From NCBI GenBank assembly GCA_033032865.1, contig JAWHQI010000502.1:744001-808000 (forward strand): 64,000 bases of DNA. Direction: 5' to 3'. Each line of letters opens with the position of its first letter. The stretch's first letter is position 1. Source of the DNA: Dactylorhiza incarnata. Its lineage: Eukaryota > Streptophyta > Magnoliopsida > Asparagales > Orchidaceae. Shown here piece after piece: positions 45,391 to 57,038 of this stretch. The translations under genes and the position numbers were made by a program. The notes beneath the pieces are model-generated. The model did not search any database. It was given only the letters and a program-made list of their open reading frames with translations, and was not told the origin of the DNA.

Positions 45391-47502
45391 AGGCCTCGTT
45401 TGGAAGAGTCGATGATTTGGTCTTTTCCCGTGGCTCGAAAATGCCATTTCGTTTAATGCATGTGTTTGGGTGGCAAAAGCATATTTCGAGCTATTTTCCA
45501 TCCGCACGGGTCTGCTTCAGTCAGACCGCACAGAACAATTATTTTAGGTATTATGTTAAAGTTTACAGAGTGCAACAATTCTACATTCAAAGTTTGAATA
45601 ATAATTGTGAAACAAAATTTGATTTTGAAAAAAAAAAACAGTCACCAAAACTTAGGTTTTACAGTTTATTGTCACTCTGTTTTGAATATCTCTGCAAACA
45701 GAGTTTTACTCAGACAGTTTTATACTGCAAACTCCATTTTTAACAGATAGCTAGTTTTTCAAACTCTATTTCTAACAACTCTCTTTCGATCAACATCAGC
45801 TCTTCTAAATAGAGCTTTAATTTCTTCTTTTTTAGATTTTCTTCGTCAAAAATGATTTGAACTCTTTTAGAATTGTGCGCGTGTTATCATAATGAATATA
45901 TCAAAAGGCCATGTCCTAAGATATTAGAAAATGATTTCTCTCCTTACAGTGAATAATTATTAAAAGGCTGGATGCCCCTAAAAAAAAGACTAAACCTAAC
46001 CATAATGAATATATACTCCATTTATTTATTTATTTATGTTCCCATACTCAAAATAGTTGCTCTCCACCATCAATGAAGATATTCCAATATCAGTGCCATG
46101 TAGGATTTCATTTCGTATTTATAAGACCTTATTTGGGGCTGTAGATTTCTAGGGCCGATCAGGGGGAATGTTGTGTTTATAAGATCTTGTCTGGTTACGC
46201 TTTGATTAAGAGTTCTATCAAATCGTTGACCGCACGTGAGGAAAATTCGCGGAATACCCGCACATTTCAATCGCGGGTGTCGGACCACGGTTGAGGTTCG
46301 CGGATTTGAACTGGTGGCTTCTAACGCCCTAACTGAGCCGGAGTACAATATTGTGTTTTTCAATTGTTTGAGTTGGAATCATATATATTCGATCATTCGT
46401 TTGGACAGAATTGAGATTCTGGAATTGGAAGCAAAGGCCAGATTTCAATTTCATTGTTCAGTTGCGTGCTAAGAAAATGAATTCTATGAACTTTTTTTTA
46501 ATTGATCCAAATAAGAATTGGATTATTTTGGTCATGGTTCGCACACACAAATGTGTAAGATGTTCTTCGTATTAATAAATGGTGTTTTCTCGATTTAAAT
46601 CTTGTACATGTTTCATTCGGCATAGTTAATATTCTTCCAATTTGTTGAGTTTAATTCATTTAGCCAGAAATGTTCATGACTAGAACATTGTCAAATCGTC
46701 CGGAAAAATGAACGTCATCAAATCGTCCTAAAACATTTAGGAAAGCTTCTTCTCATCGTCCAAATCTTAGTAATGACGATGACAGCTTGTCGATCCAATC
46801 TCCGGATCTCAGACAAACGTTATTGAATCATTGTCGCAGGAAAACATGAAAAGATGTGGGATCGTGCTTAAGATTTTAGAGATGTTTATTCTTATCATTT
46901 CAAAATCGATTTCGATGATGATGCAATTCGTCGATTCGTTGGTCAGATCTCTAGCAATCTTTGCCAAACCATTATTGTCAAAAAAATGAAAGTTGTCAGA
47001 TTATCACCAATATTCACGAAAGTACATTCTCATCGTTCTGAGATTATTAATGATAGTTCATCAATTTGAATATTGGATCTCCTGCAATCTCCGTTGAACT
47101 ATTGTCGTAAAAAATGTCGAATTATCCTTGAATTTTCGTGAAAGCTTGTTCTCATGAACCTGAGACTACTCATTATGTAAGTTCATTTATCTCATTACCA
47201 TATCTCAAGTAATTACAGACGATATAGTTGCATTAACCAATTCCATTTATGCATGCATGCTCAATTGCATCTTCTAGCCCAACAACATAATTGAAATTCA
47301 AATCATTTTCAATTCTTAAGGAATTAGAATTGATCTCAATTCTTAAAATCAATTCAAATCATGTCCAATCGAAAGGGCCCTAATAAGAGATAATTGTACT
47401 TGAGTTTTGGTCCAAATGTATTGGAGCATATTTGATTGTCTTAAAACACGTGCCTTCCTGTGCTTTACCCTAGCCATCTCCCTTTAACCATTGTTGTTGT
47501 AT
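45391..47502. other. gene-free AT-rich stretch, old repeats
   Basis: No credible gene. 46690-47180 holds three diverged units with 'tcatcgt..gagattatt' and 'ttgtcg..aaaaatg' motifs at intervals of roughly 150 bp. 46250-46345 (minus) has GGCTCAGTTAGGG and AGTTCAAATCC, spaced like A and B boxes, and may be an old SINE head. Confidence 0.4.
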
Positions 47503-47710
47503 TGTAACGACCCCTTCCACCTAGCCTTTTGGGCCTCGACCGGTCTAGTACGTTACCGGGCTGCAGCCCAAGCACGCCAAAGCCTCCCCGTGTCTGTTTC
47601 TCAGCAACGGTGCATTATTGAGGAGGGGTCTCGAACCCGCAACCTCCTTGATAAGGAGTCTTCAAACCACTCCTCATCACCAACTGAGCTAGGAGGAAGG
47701 GATCGTTACA
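47503..47710 (-). mobile_element. fold-back element with tRNA-like A and B boxes (SINE-like)
   Basis: 208 bp. The ends are 23-bp inverted repeats (TGTAACGA[C/T]CCCTTCC...CCTAGC). On the minus strand an A-box-like TAGCTCAGTTGGTGATGAGG is followed about 50 bp later by a perfect B box GGTTCGAGACC. The head is similar to the SINEs at 5156-5642 (shared CTCAGTTGGTGAT and CTTATCAAGGAGGT blocks). Confidence 0.75.
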
Positions 47711-48335
47711 CGTATCACCAAGTGTGATTGTTCTCAGAGTTATTCTCACATAATTTGTGGGTTGGCATAATCCATGCCCGCTGACAAATCCGTGGCATAG
47801 CAAGGACGGGCGGAATGGTTCTTTCTCCATTAACATCTCGCTTGGGGTGTCATGCGACGGCTCCCTCCTTCAAGTCGAACGACATCTCTTAATGGCGGCG
47901 GTGGAAATTGCGATTGCAGATGATACCCGGTGATCTATCCCATCCTATTACGTTTTGTTTATTTCAAACCCAATTTCGCAAATTCTTTACCAATAGATGC
48001 AACATAAACATTGCAATTATTGCCCACATCTCTATTCAATAGCAATAAATTCTAGAGAGAAAAAATGAATATGCACACAATCAAAATCATTTTAATTATT
48101 CCTTCCCGTCATTGTCATCATATAGAGAATGAATTTTAAATGGTGGCTCTTGGATTAGGAACCGTTTGTTTGGGCGGTGAGAGCGAGAGCGGTGGGAAAG
48201 TGATAGCGACTAGAATAATGAGGCGGTGGTGATGAAGGGAGGTTGTCGCGGTCTCAGAAAAGTCCCAAAATGGAGTTTTTGAGCTAGCATTGACGATGGG
48301 AACCAGAGATTACCAAACAATTTTAAAAGACCGGT
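47711..48335. other. no gene recognised
   Basis: Mixed sequence. A 'taggaaccgtttgtttgggcgg' near 48157 resembles the ends of hAT-type MITEs, but no partner was fixed. Confidence 0.35.
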
Positions 48336-48534
48336 GGGCTTCGTTTGGCGCGGCTTATTTGCTCCGTTGCGTTTGGTCAAAAACGTCGTTTTCATATAAT
48401 GTATGTTTTGACCAATGCCCAGAAAATAAACTAGTTTTGAGCATAAAATCCATGATTTTTTTTGGATGAGGTCGGGCGTTCAAGAACGACGGTTCATGAC
48501 CACCAAGTTGACGACCTCCGCGCCAAACGAAACC
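48336..48534. mobile_element. small MITE with 17-bp inverted ends
   Basis: Ends GGGCTTCGTTTGGCGCGG (48336) and CCGCGCCAAACGAAACC (48518-48534) are inverted with one mismatch. ~200 bp, non-coding. The target duplication was not resolved; 'CGTTTGG' ends are typical of hAT-like MITEs. Confidence 0.6.
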
Positions 48535-48928
48535 TTAATTTAACGCAAAATCCGCGATGTTGAGAATGATACGATGAATAAAATAGAATCATATAAAGAT
48601 ATTAATAAATCATTAAAAATGGTTTAATATATAGAATTATAGATCGTCAATCGTCATCATAAAATATTTAAAGCGGGAAAACGATTCTCATGACGTAATC
48701 ATTCTCTCCTCCAACATTGAACAGTAAAAGGATGGGTGAATCCAAATGAAACGTCGAACTCTGCAGTATCCTCAAATTAATACATGCATTATTAATGTGT
48801 GCGATTAATCTAATTATTAGTCGCACATATATTTACCAAAAAGAAATTTGCTTATAAATATACGAGTGACAGTGCACTGACCTCCGTGCCACGCGCGATA
48901 GTACCCTGCCTGTCCCCGGCGGGCTTCG

Positions 48929-48965
<37 letters not shown>

Positions 48966-49390
48966 CGCCCCCGACGGTCTTCGCCCGCCCCCTCCCGTTT
49001 CCCTCCACCGCCGTTGCCGGAGCGTCGCCGGACTACCCCCGGCATGTTCGCCGGGGTCCGGCGACCCCGAAGGTGTGCTCCGGTCAGGCCGGCAGCGGCT
49101 CCGGCTCCGGCGGCGGCGGTGGACGGAAATGGAGGAGGAGGCTATTGCGGCGGGGCTGGTATCGGGATGCAGGGGAATGCTATTTCCGAAAATGGCTAAT
49201 TGCAGACCGGTTTTTTTCGATCCGACGGCTCAAATACAATCTATGGTTCTATTTTGACTTCAAAGTGGGCCTATAAGTATTTCTTTATAAGATATAGATA
49301 TGCATTATTTTGGTCTTCACTCATACACTTAAGCCTACGGGTTGAATATGTGTTTGACTTTTCATTATAATTAACGCTATGTTTGATTGA
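48535..49390. other. no gene recognised; contains a 35-bp poly(C) run
   Basis: AT-rich to about 48850, then GC-rich around C35 (48929-48963). Pro- or Gly-rich translations across the run are composition artefacts. 49015-49195 is open but low-complexity. Confidence 0.5.
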
Positions 49391-49398
49391 GTTGTTAC

Positions 49399-49436
49399 CA
49401 TTGGCGGAGCCACCTTAGGCCGAGAAGGGGCGGACG

Positions 49437-49469
<33 letters not shown>

Positions 49470-49812
49470 AAAAAATTTGGAGACCCCCCCCCCACCTCAA
49501 AAATATCGTATCCCGATCCACCATCCCCGATCCCAGCGCCGGCTCCGCCACTGCAAGTTCTTCCTCCTAGCGATTTCGCCGCCGGGCGCCGGTGAGTACT
49601 CGCCGCCGGTCTAGGGGGGTTACTCTTCCTTCTCCTTCATTCGCCCAGCGGCCTAGATCTTCCCATTCCAAACCATAAGGTAGCTTTTCTCAGTTGGTTT
49701 CGGACCTTCCGGTACTCGCGAACTCCATTCGCCCAGGTTCTACACCTCTTCGCAAACCATCTCAAATGTTAATTTCCGCCCCTCCTGAGATAAAATCCTG
49801 GCTCCGCCACTG
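49399..49812. mobile_element. non-autonomous hAT element
   Basis: 414 bp. The right end, reverse-complemented, is CAGTGGCGGAGCC; the left end is CATTGGCGGAGCC, with one mismatch. A perfect 8-bp target duplication GTTGTTAC lies at 49391-49398 and 49813-49820, as expected for hAT. Inside are a C31 run (49437-49467) and a second internal copy of the end motif (about 49541-49553). It has no coding capacity. Confidence 0.88.
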
Positions 49813-49820
49813 GTTGTTAC

Positions 49821-50300
49821 CGAAAAATAATCATAGAAAATGAAGTTCAGGAAAAATGATGTTTCTGAAAAATAAAATTTTGTTAAAAAATTATTTGGGT
49901 GAAATGGACTGGAGTTGGCGTTTGGTTGGGCTGATAGGCTCCGATGCGGATGGCGAAAAACAGCGTTTACGCTAAAAGCAGCGTTTAGCTCGGCGGATCC
50001 ATAAAACGTCATTTATTATTATTCGCGGTTTCGTCCTATACCTCATCCACGACGGCCTTTATCACCCGTTGAGCTGCTAAAATGTATTTGATGATAATTC
50101 ATATGCTCTATTTTGTGTTTTCTTCATTGTATTTGTTCAAATTTGGATACTAATTTTTATTTATACTTCTTATAATTATGATTTTGTAGTTGCCTGCAGT
50201 TTTATATATGATTCACCGGGTAGAGATCAGCTGCCCAAGTTTGAGAGGTTCTAAGAAAAAAGTTTCATCTTTTTTTGGATATCCGGTCGGACAGCGTGCT
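49821..50300. other. no gene recognised
   Basis: AT-rich intergenic-type sequence with nothing assignable. Confidence 0.4.
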
Positions 50301-50689
50301 TGTTACGGACCAGTACTCAAGGCTCCAGTAGATTGGACTAAATTGGACCGTATTAGCCCGGGAGCGGGCGAGCGCGGAATAAGTTACTCAGAGACGAGAC
50401 GGATGACAAAGAGTCTTTTTAGCGTGGAAAACCACGGAAAGGGATGAAAAACCACGTGGCTTGGACGGTGCCGACCAAACTTCACTATTTGTTGCTTCTT
50501 TACAGGGCTTCCTTGAGAGATCGAGGGAGACAGACCGCTCCTCGTTACAACTTGGGGGGGCGGGGGGGGGGGGAGAGAAGCGTTCGGAGGGTGACAGACC
50601 ACCACTACTCTCGAAGCTCAGTCTTCTTATTTGCACCGGTGGGAAGCACCTGTTGGACAAGTGTGTCACATCCTTTTGTTTGAGAATAT
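50301..50689 (-). repeat. gypsy LTR fragment related to 33189-33520
   Basis: Shares ordered blocks with the LTR at 33189: AGCCCGGGAGCG, CGTGGAAAACC, GGTGCCGACCAAAC, TTTACAGGGC and a GGGTGACAG block. It stops at the CACTA element. Confidence 0.75.
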
Positions 50690-51097
50690 CACTACAAGAA
50701 AATTGTGATTTAGCAAGGGAAATCAGGAAGGCTCGAAAATTTGTTGCTAATTAGAATCAAATTTAGCTAGGAATAAGAGTTTTGCTTTTACCTACAAAAA
50801 TAGCAACGAATTTTTTTGTTGCAGAAATAACAACGAATTATTTTGTTGCAAAATATTTATTGCTAAATAGAAACGAAATATTTCGTTTCTAAATTTCCTT
50901 GCTAATTATTTTAGATTAAAATATGTATGGAGGGAAAAATTTCATTTCCCTCCACAATGTTTTCTATTTCACTTTCACGGACTTATTTGCTTAATACTTT
51001 AGGAAATTAAATAAGCCCCAAGCCCCCAAACCCTCAAACCCCCTGCTCGACGCCCTGTCATCCCGCTCGGCCCTCTCTTTGCGATCTCCCCGGCGTG

Positions 51098-51300
51098 TTC
51101 CTTCTGTGTTCGAGGTCCTTCCTCATCCTCACTGGCGCCGTTCCTTCTGTGTTCAAGGTCCAAGCTCTTCCTAGCCGGCGTTCCTTTTCTGTTCGAGGTC
51201 CTTCCTCTTCCTCGCCAGCGTTCCTTTTCTGTTCGAGGTCCTTCCTCTTCCTCGCCGGCGTTCCTTTTCTATTCGAGATCCTTCCTCTTCCTCGCCGGCC
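51098..51300. repeat. 40-bp tandem repeat, five copies
   Basis: Unit TTCCTTTTCTGTTCGAGGTC plus CTTCCTCTTCCTCGCCGGCG, within the CACTA element. It lies in what would be the 5' leader of its gene. Confidence 0.85.
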
Positions 51301-52788
51301 CCGAGTAAGGTCCTGAAATTTCAGATTTATGCAACCCTCTTCCTCGCCGGCTTCCCTATTCATTCTTCCAAGCGAGTTCTCTACCGAACTGACAATTTAT
51401 TGTTTGATGCCCTTGGAAATAATAGGGAAAGAGTGATTTAGGGTTCTCTTCTAATTATTGCTTGATGTTATTTAGGGTTATCTTCCAATTAATGTAAGTG
51501 ATTTGTTATTGCTTGTTTGACTGGGATTTTGTAGCTAATCTCTTCCGATTAATGTAATAGGGAAAGACTAATCCATTCTACCTTATAAAGTATCGACCTA
51601 CGATTGATTTATCTGTCTTTGCATATAAGGTATGATCTCTTCCGGTTAATGTAGCTGCAGGTTTAGTTTATTTTACTTATAATTTGCTTTTGCAAAGATT
51701 GTTGTATGTTAAAAGTAGGTTTAATTTTTTGTATATTAATTATTTGGGCATAGATTGAACAATTGTTCTCATATGATACTTAGAACTTCCATCAAGTTAT
51801 GTTACTATTTGAATTATGTCTTTGTAGTTTTCATTTACATTTGATTATTGATTAATTGTATGTGATGAGTTGTTAATGGTAGGAATATTGGGAGTTGGAA
51901 GAGTAATTTTTTCAATAATTATGAGATATGTTTAGAATCAAAAAACGAACTGGAACCGAACCAAACGGTTCGGATCCGGTTCTATACCTTAGGACCATGG
52001 GTCGGTTCCGGTTCCAAAATTTTGGAACCGAACATATATGGGTCGGTTATTGGTTTTGGGTGGAACTGAACCGAACTGATCCGACTTGCACCCCTAATAA
52101 ATTAATCTTAATTGTTCAAGGTAATAAAAGCAAACGCTGACTTTTAGCTAAATGTAGGTTTTTTGAAGCTACTACCGACAATATCGCCTAACGCACGGTG
52201 ATTGATCCCAGAAACCCAAAGTTGTCAAAGTTAATTTTTATAGTCCATGTTAAACAAAAGCTAGATACATTTAATACCTAAAATTTAAGATCTACATTTA
52301 TAAAAGCTAGATAACGTAAATCATAGTGTGAAGAATAACCTCCTTTGATGGTGGAATTGTGAACGGGGAGATAAATGAGAGTAATTTATAAGGGAGACGA
52401 ACTTACAATGCCCGGAGTAAATAATTGCATTTATCACACGATTATCAACTTTCATTGTGTAAACGAAATGACAAACTCTAATTTAATGTCTCATTTGATA
52501 CAATATCATAGCTATTGCATTTATCAAGAGATCACATTGTTGTTTTATGTAATAAGTAATCATTTGGTTTTTCTTTCAACCAAATTGCTCCAATGGGTAC
52601 AAAGGAATGTGTTTTATTGCAGTCATAGTTGTAGTTCTCCTATCTTTGGATATCTCCAAATTACATCTATCATAATTTCATTGATATGATATTTTCATCT
52701 TTTTTTGTTTTGGTTTCTCTGTGATTAACTTTTCTGTAGGGATGTGTTATTTGGTACGTTTTGGTTTAGGGTCTTGACTTTAGCAGGG

Positions 52789-55401
52789 ATGGCGAAGACA
52801 TCGGATGCAAATCACAAGAAGTTGAAGGTAACATTCCTTCTTCTAATTGTTCCCTATTCTTCTCAACTTCTCTATTTTGTTACTAATTTAAACCGTTGTT
52901 AGTGAATACTGATTTGGTTTGATGCTCTGAATAATTTTTTTTCAACTTCTCTATTTCTATTTTTTGAACTTTGGATTTTCCTATAGTTTATCTCTTCCAT
53001 GTCCTAGTATCATTCTCAAAAACCAGCTCATCTTTAACATTTGGATTGTTAGTTTTATCTCAAATTAACGTGTGACACTTGCCTCATTGTCTGAAAGCTT
53101 AATCAATGCACTTATTGTATTGATGCTTGCCTGAGTGGTATGCGAGTGCTATAACCTATGTCTCAGTAAGTGCATATGCTAGTTGGTTTACATTTAGTAA
53201 CACTGACATAAATACATCTACGTGCAGTAAAGTTGCTAGTTTGAACACACTCATACTTATTATCTATTATCCCCCTCATTTAGTAAAAAAAAATTATCTT
53301 ATTTGTTTACAAGAGAAGAATTTGGTTCGAGCCAGGGAGTTATTTTTCTTTGAAGGAGATGCAAGATGTTATGGCAGAGTGAGCCCTATAGGTGCATTGG
53401 TTTTATAAGACTTAGAACAATGAGAAATAGGTATGCACGAGGCTTACATGTTTTCTATTGCTTACCAAAATTGCAAATTAATAAAGATTTCTATGAAGTA
53501 GGCACAATTAGAAATGCTCATTGATTAATATTTTCAAAAGACAGCTTATGGAGATCAACAACCCCTCTTGAATGAATCTGCTTTGATGTATAAGGACCAA
53601 CTCAAACTCCATCACCAATAGGTACGACTTATTTTTTTGTTTATAATAGATACTTTTTAAGATTTATATGGGTGTTCTTCATGAAGCATAAATCAGAAGT
53701 TTTTGAGAAAATGTTTTAAAGCAATTTCTTTTTAAGAGTTCCTCTCCCTCTTCCGCGCTTGGAGCTCCTCAAATTGCACCCAGTTTGCTAAAAAATAGGG
53801 AGCTGGGCGCCCAGTTCGCTGAACAACTACGAGCTGGGCGCCCAGTTCGCTGAAAAACTGCGAGCTGGGCGCCCAGTTAGCTGAAAAACTGCGAGCTGGG
53901 TTGTGTTGTTCTCGGGGCGGAGTGTTGTAGAGAGCCTGCACAGTAGCATTCTTCTCCTCTGTTGTAGAGAGCTTGGTTATCTGATAGCTTTCTCAAACCA
54001 AGAGTGCATTCAAGTCTTCCTTTGTCCATTCATCTACTAAGACTTCAAAACTTAGTGCCTTCATTGCTAATACTGTTAATTGCTACTTCATCTACCATGC
54101 ATTAGTTGGTTTTTTTTATCTTGTTACCACTAATAACATGATGGGCGTTTCATTTCCTCAGTTCTCATCCAATTTTCCATAAACGCGTGTAGTACGGTTG
54201 ATGGGTTTCTGAATCATATTATTAGAATTAGTTCTCTACATCAATCCCCTAGAATTACTGATTGATAACCAAATAAGCGTGTAATGCAATCCATCCTTAC
54301 GATCAATTCAAGTGTAGCTCTGCAATATTCCAACTTTGGCTTTCCTAATGCTTTCGTAGATATGCTTACGACTTGGATCATTTGTGAACACGCCGTTCAA
54401 ATTTCTTGATCCAAATGACGAGCTTTAATATGACTCATTCACTTGAGTAAAACCCAATCGCCCAGTTCGCTGTTTTCCAGCGAACCGGACGCTAGATTTC
54501 AATCAACTAAAGCTTCAGACAGTGCAAAATGTGCTAGAAAAGCGTACAGATAACTATAGTTCCCATTAATCCAGTAATCAAGATGATAACCACATACCTT
54601 ATTATCGACATCAGTTGCAAACATTAGAAATAAACAGGTTTGCATTAGTCGCATTTTTTCGGGAGGGGGGATGCAGTTTACACAAAGTTTAAAAGAATTT
54701 ATGCATAATTAACAAGGTATCATGACGTCTGTACTAAACCTCTAGGTAGTCTATACTCCCATCTTCAAGCTCTCAAAAGCTATGATTCTTTGATTTGCAA
54801 AATTGTTAATTATTTTTCTTTTGCATTGTAGGCCAAGGATAATGGAGGAATACCACTGCCTCATGAAAAAGTGTTTACTCGTACTCATAGGACAAATAAA
54901 GCGAAAAAGGTCTTTGTAGATGATAAATTAAAGAAAGCATTTGTAAGTTTTTCATTTATTATTTTTTGAATAAATTGTAATGTATTGATATTCTTATTTA
55001 TATTCCAATTTATCTTATAGGAGATTTATACCTCTAAGCTAAACGAGAAGCAATCTAGAAGCAATTTACCTTCTACTCAAGGTTCATGCATATATTATCC
55101 TGAATTGTGGGTTGAGGCATCAGGGGGTCCAAAAAATGGCCGTTGTTATGGATTTGGTAATTCATATAGTAAAAATATGACTTTCTTTGATACTAGCTCA
55201 GGCATACAAGTTGAAAATGACAAGTACAAGGATCGTATTAAAGATTTAGAGAATCAACAAATGGAGATGAGTAATAATTTTGAACGAAGAGTTGATGAAG
55301 TTGTTCAAAGTATTGTTAAGAATGCCATTTCTACAGCTCTAGAGATGCATGGTATTTATCAAGGTCATCAATTTGCTTCCGGGAAGTTTCCTTCTCCATG
55401 A
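52789..55401 (+). CDS. CACTA accessory protein (Ptta/En/Spm Transposase_24-like)
   Basis: Proposed exons: 52789-52827 (MAKTSDANHKKLK), 54832-54942 (AKDNGGIPLPHEKVF...) and 55021-55401, ending TGA; phases agree. The middle has the family pattern: EKVFTRTHRTNKAKKVFVDDK and then LWVEASGGPKNGRCYGFG, recalled as typical of plant Ptta/En/Spm (PF03004-like) proteins. The last third (about 55200-55340) is a predicted coiled coil (DKYKDRIKDLENQQMEM). In En/Spm the TnpA-type accessory protein binds subterminal motifs; that role is inferred here. Exon 1 and possible extra exons in the 2-kb gap (for example 53530-53620) are less certain. The ATG at 52789 is preceded by TTTAGCAGGG, so 52789 could be inside an exon with a start farther upstream. 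Confidence 0.7.
53800..53900. repeat. 31-bp tandem repeat
   Basis: GAGCTGGGCGCCCAGTTCGC at 53800, 53831, 53862 and 53893. Each unit has a CTGGGCGCCCAG palindrome. A related 'gcccagttcgctgttttcc' lies near 54461. Confidence 0.85.
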
Positions 55402-56100
55402 TTATATAGTTCTTCAGGTCATTTCTCTGCTCCAGATCCTGGCTATTTTTAAGCTGCAGCTCCTGGCTACTATACTTCTCATGGCTATTTTCCAATACCA
55501 AGTCATCATCCTCATGCTCAATATCAAGTTGAAAGTCAAGCTCATGCTCCCACTCAATGCCAACCTTCCGAAGATCGTCATTATTCAGATCCACAAATTT
55601 ATGTGTTGTTTTGGGTTTTAATTCTGTGTTAGATCACTTTACTTTTGTTATATTGAAGTTTTGGTTATATTTTAAACTTTGGTCAGGATGTATGAAAGTT
55701 TGAAGATGTATATATGAAGGTTTGATGATATATGTAATTAGTTTGTTCGTGTATGAAAGCAAAGTTTCACTTTGTATTAAAATTTCTTAATATATATGAA
55801 AGTTTGGTTATATGAGCTCGATATTAGGTATGCATTATATACATTTGATCATGTGTACTCTTTTAATTATAGTGCATGTTATTACAAATTTATTTGTTGC
55901 TTTAATCAAAATAGTATTATTATTAATTAATTTTTCAATTTGGCTCACTCAAAAATAAAATTATTTGTGCTATATAGTGGTACTATTAAAATAAAATTGA
56001 TATCAAATATTTTTTTATTACTAATTGAAAGAAACGATCCATCATCAATTTATCCACAAAACAATGTATTATTAATATATTTATTTCTTAGATTTGACGT
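55402..56100 (+). other. CACTA 3' untranslated region and spacer
   Basis: AT-rich after a run of codon-like CA-rich sequence (55402-55610) that continues the frame past the stop and may be a decayed C-terminus. No further gene. Confidence 0.45.
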
Positions 56101-56440
56101 TTATTAGCATCGAAATCTGCAATAATTTTAATGCTAGCTAATCTTAGGATCAAAATTATTTGATGGTGATTAGCAACAAATTTTTTGTTGGTATTATCCC
56201 TTGCTAAATTAGCAAGCAATATATTCGTTGTTAAAATTCCCTTGCAAAACAGCAAGGAAAAACATCCTTGCTGAATTTAGCTAGGCTCAATTTAGAAAGG
56301 AAATCGTTTTGTTGCTAAATCCCTTGCTAATATAAATTAGCAACGAAATTTATGATTTAGCAAGGGATTCTTCTCCTAGCTAATAAGGATTTTTCTTGTA
56401 GTGATAACAAATCACATATTGTATTTGATATTGCTTGTAG

Positions 56441-57030
56441 TAGGCGTGCAAATAAAGCCTGTCGGGCCCAGGCCCTAGGGGCCCGGGCTTTTTTGCTACC
56501 AGGCCCAGACCCAGGCCAGGCCCAACTCAAATCGGGCCCAGACCGGGCCCAGACCCTTACAAAATCAGGGGGCCTGCTGAGCCCACAAAACCGGGCCCAA
56601 GCAGGCCCCAAATGGCAGCTAGCTGCCAATTCAAATGGTAGCAGGAGCTGCCACTTATAATGGCAGTAGGAGCTGCCATTTAAAATGGCAGCTCTTGCTG
56701 CCAATTAAAATGGCAGCAGGAGCTGCCAATTAAAATGGCAGCAGGAGCTGCCATTTAAAATGGCAGCTCTTGCTGCCACTATGTTGGGGCCTTGCCCCAA
56801 CATTAAATGTTGGGGCATGGCCCCAACAAATTATAACCAGGACTTGGGCCTGGCAGGGCCTAGGCCTGGCAGGGCCTAGGCCTGGCCCGGGCCGGGCTCT
56901 GGCCAAATAAGGGGGCCTGGTGAGCCCCCTTAGGCCTGGCCTGGGCCTGGCCCTGTCCTAACGAGACCCGGGCCTAACCGGGCTCAAACCCGGGCCGGGC
57001 AACCAGGCTCAGGCTTTTTTTGCACGCCTA
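56441..57030. mobile_element. non-autonomous hAT element with GC-rich palindromes
   Basis: 590 bp. The ends TAGGCGTGCAAATAAAGCCT and, reverse-complemented, TAGGCGTGCAAAAAAAGCCT are inverted with one mismatch. The 8-bp flanks GCTTGTAG and GCTTGTAA differ at one base and look like the target duplication. Inside are nested GGGCCTGGC/GCCAGGCCC blocks and alternating GGCAGCAGGAGCTGCC units. Non-coding. Confidence 0.85.
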
Positions 57031-57038
57031 GCTTGTAA

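Larger units (their letters stand above)
50690..56403 (+). mobile_element. CACTA (En/Spm-like) element
   Basis: Begins CACTACAAGAAAA at 50690 and ends TTTTTCTTGTAGTG at 56403, a 13-bp inverted repeat typical of CACTA. The subterminal regions (50700-50910 and 56100-56390) are full of TTAGCAAGG and GCAACGAA motifs in both orientations, as for TnpA-binding arrays. The flanks (TAT/ATA) do not give an exact 3-bp duplication. It encodes a Transposase_24-like protein, but no TNP2 catalytic transposase was found, so it is probably non-autonomous. Confidence 0.9.

Noticed and set aside
45391..47395. One large hAT element between TAGGCCTCGTTTGG and the complement of AAAGGGCCCTAA
   Set aside because: The ends match only loosely and no 8-bp duplication or internal similarity was found.
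48833..49257. Gly- or Pro-rich proteins around 48900
   Set aside because: Created by the poly(C) run; no conserved sequence.
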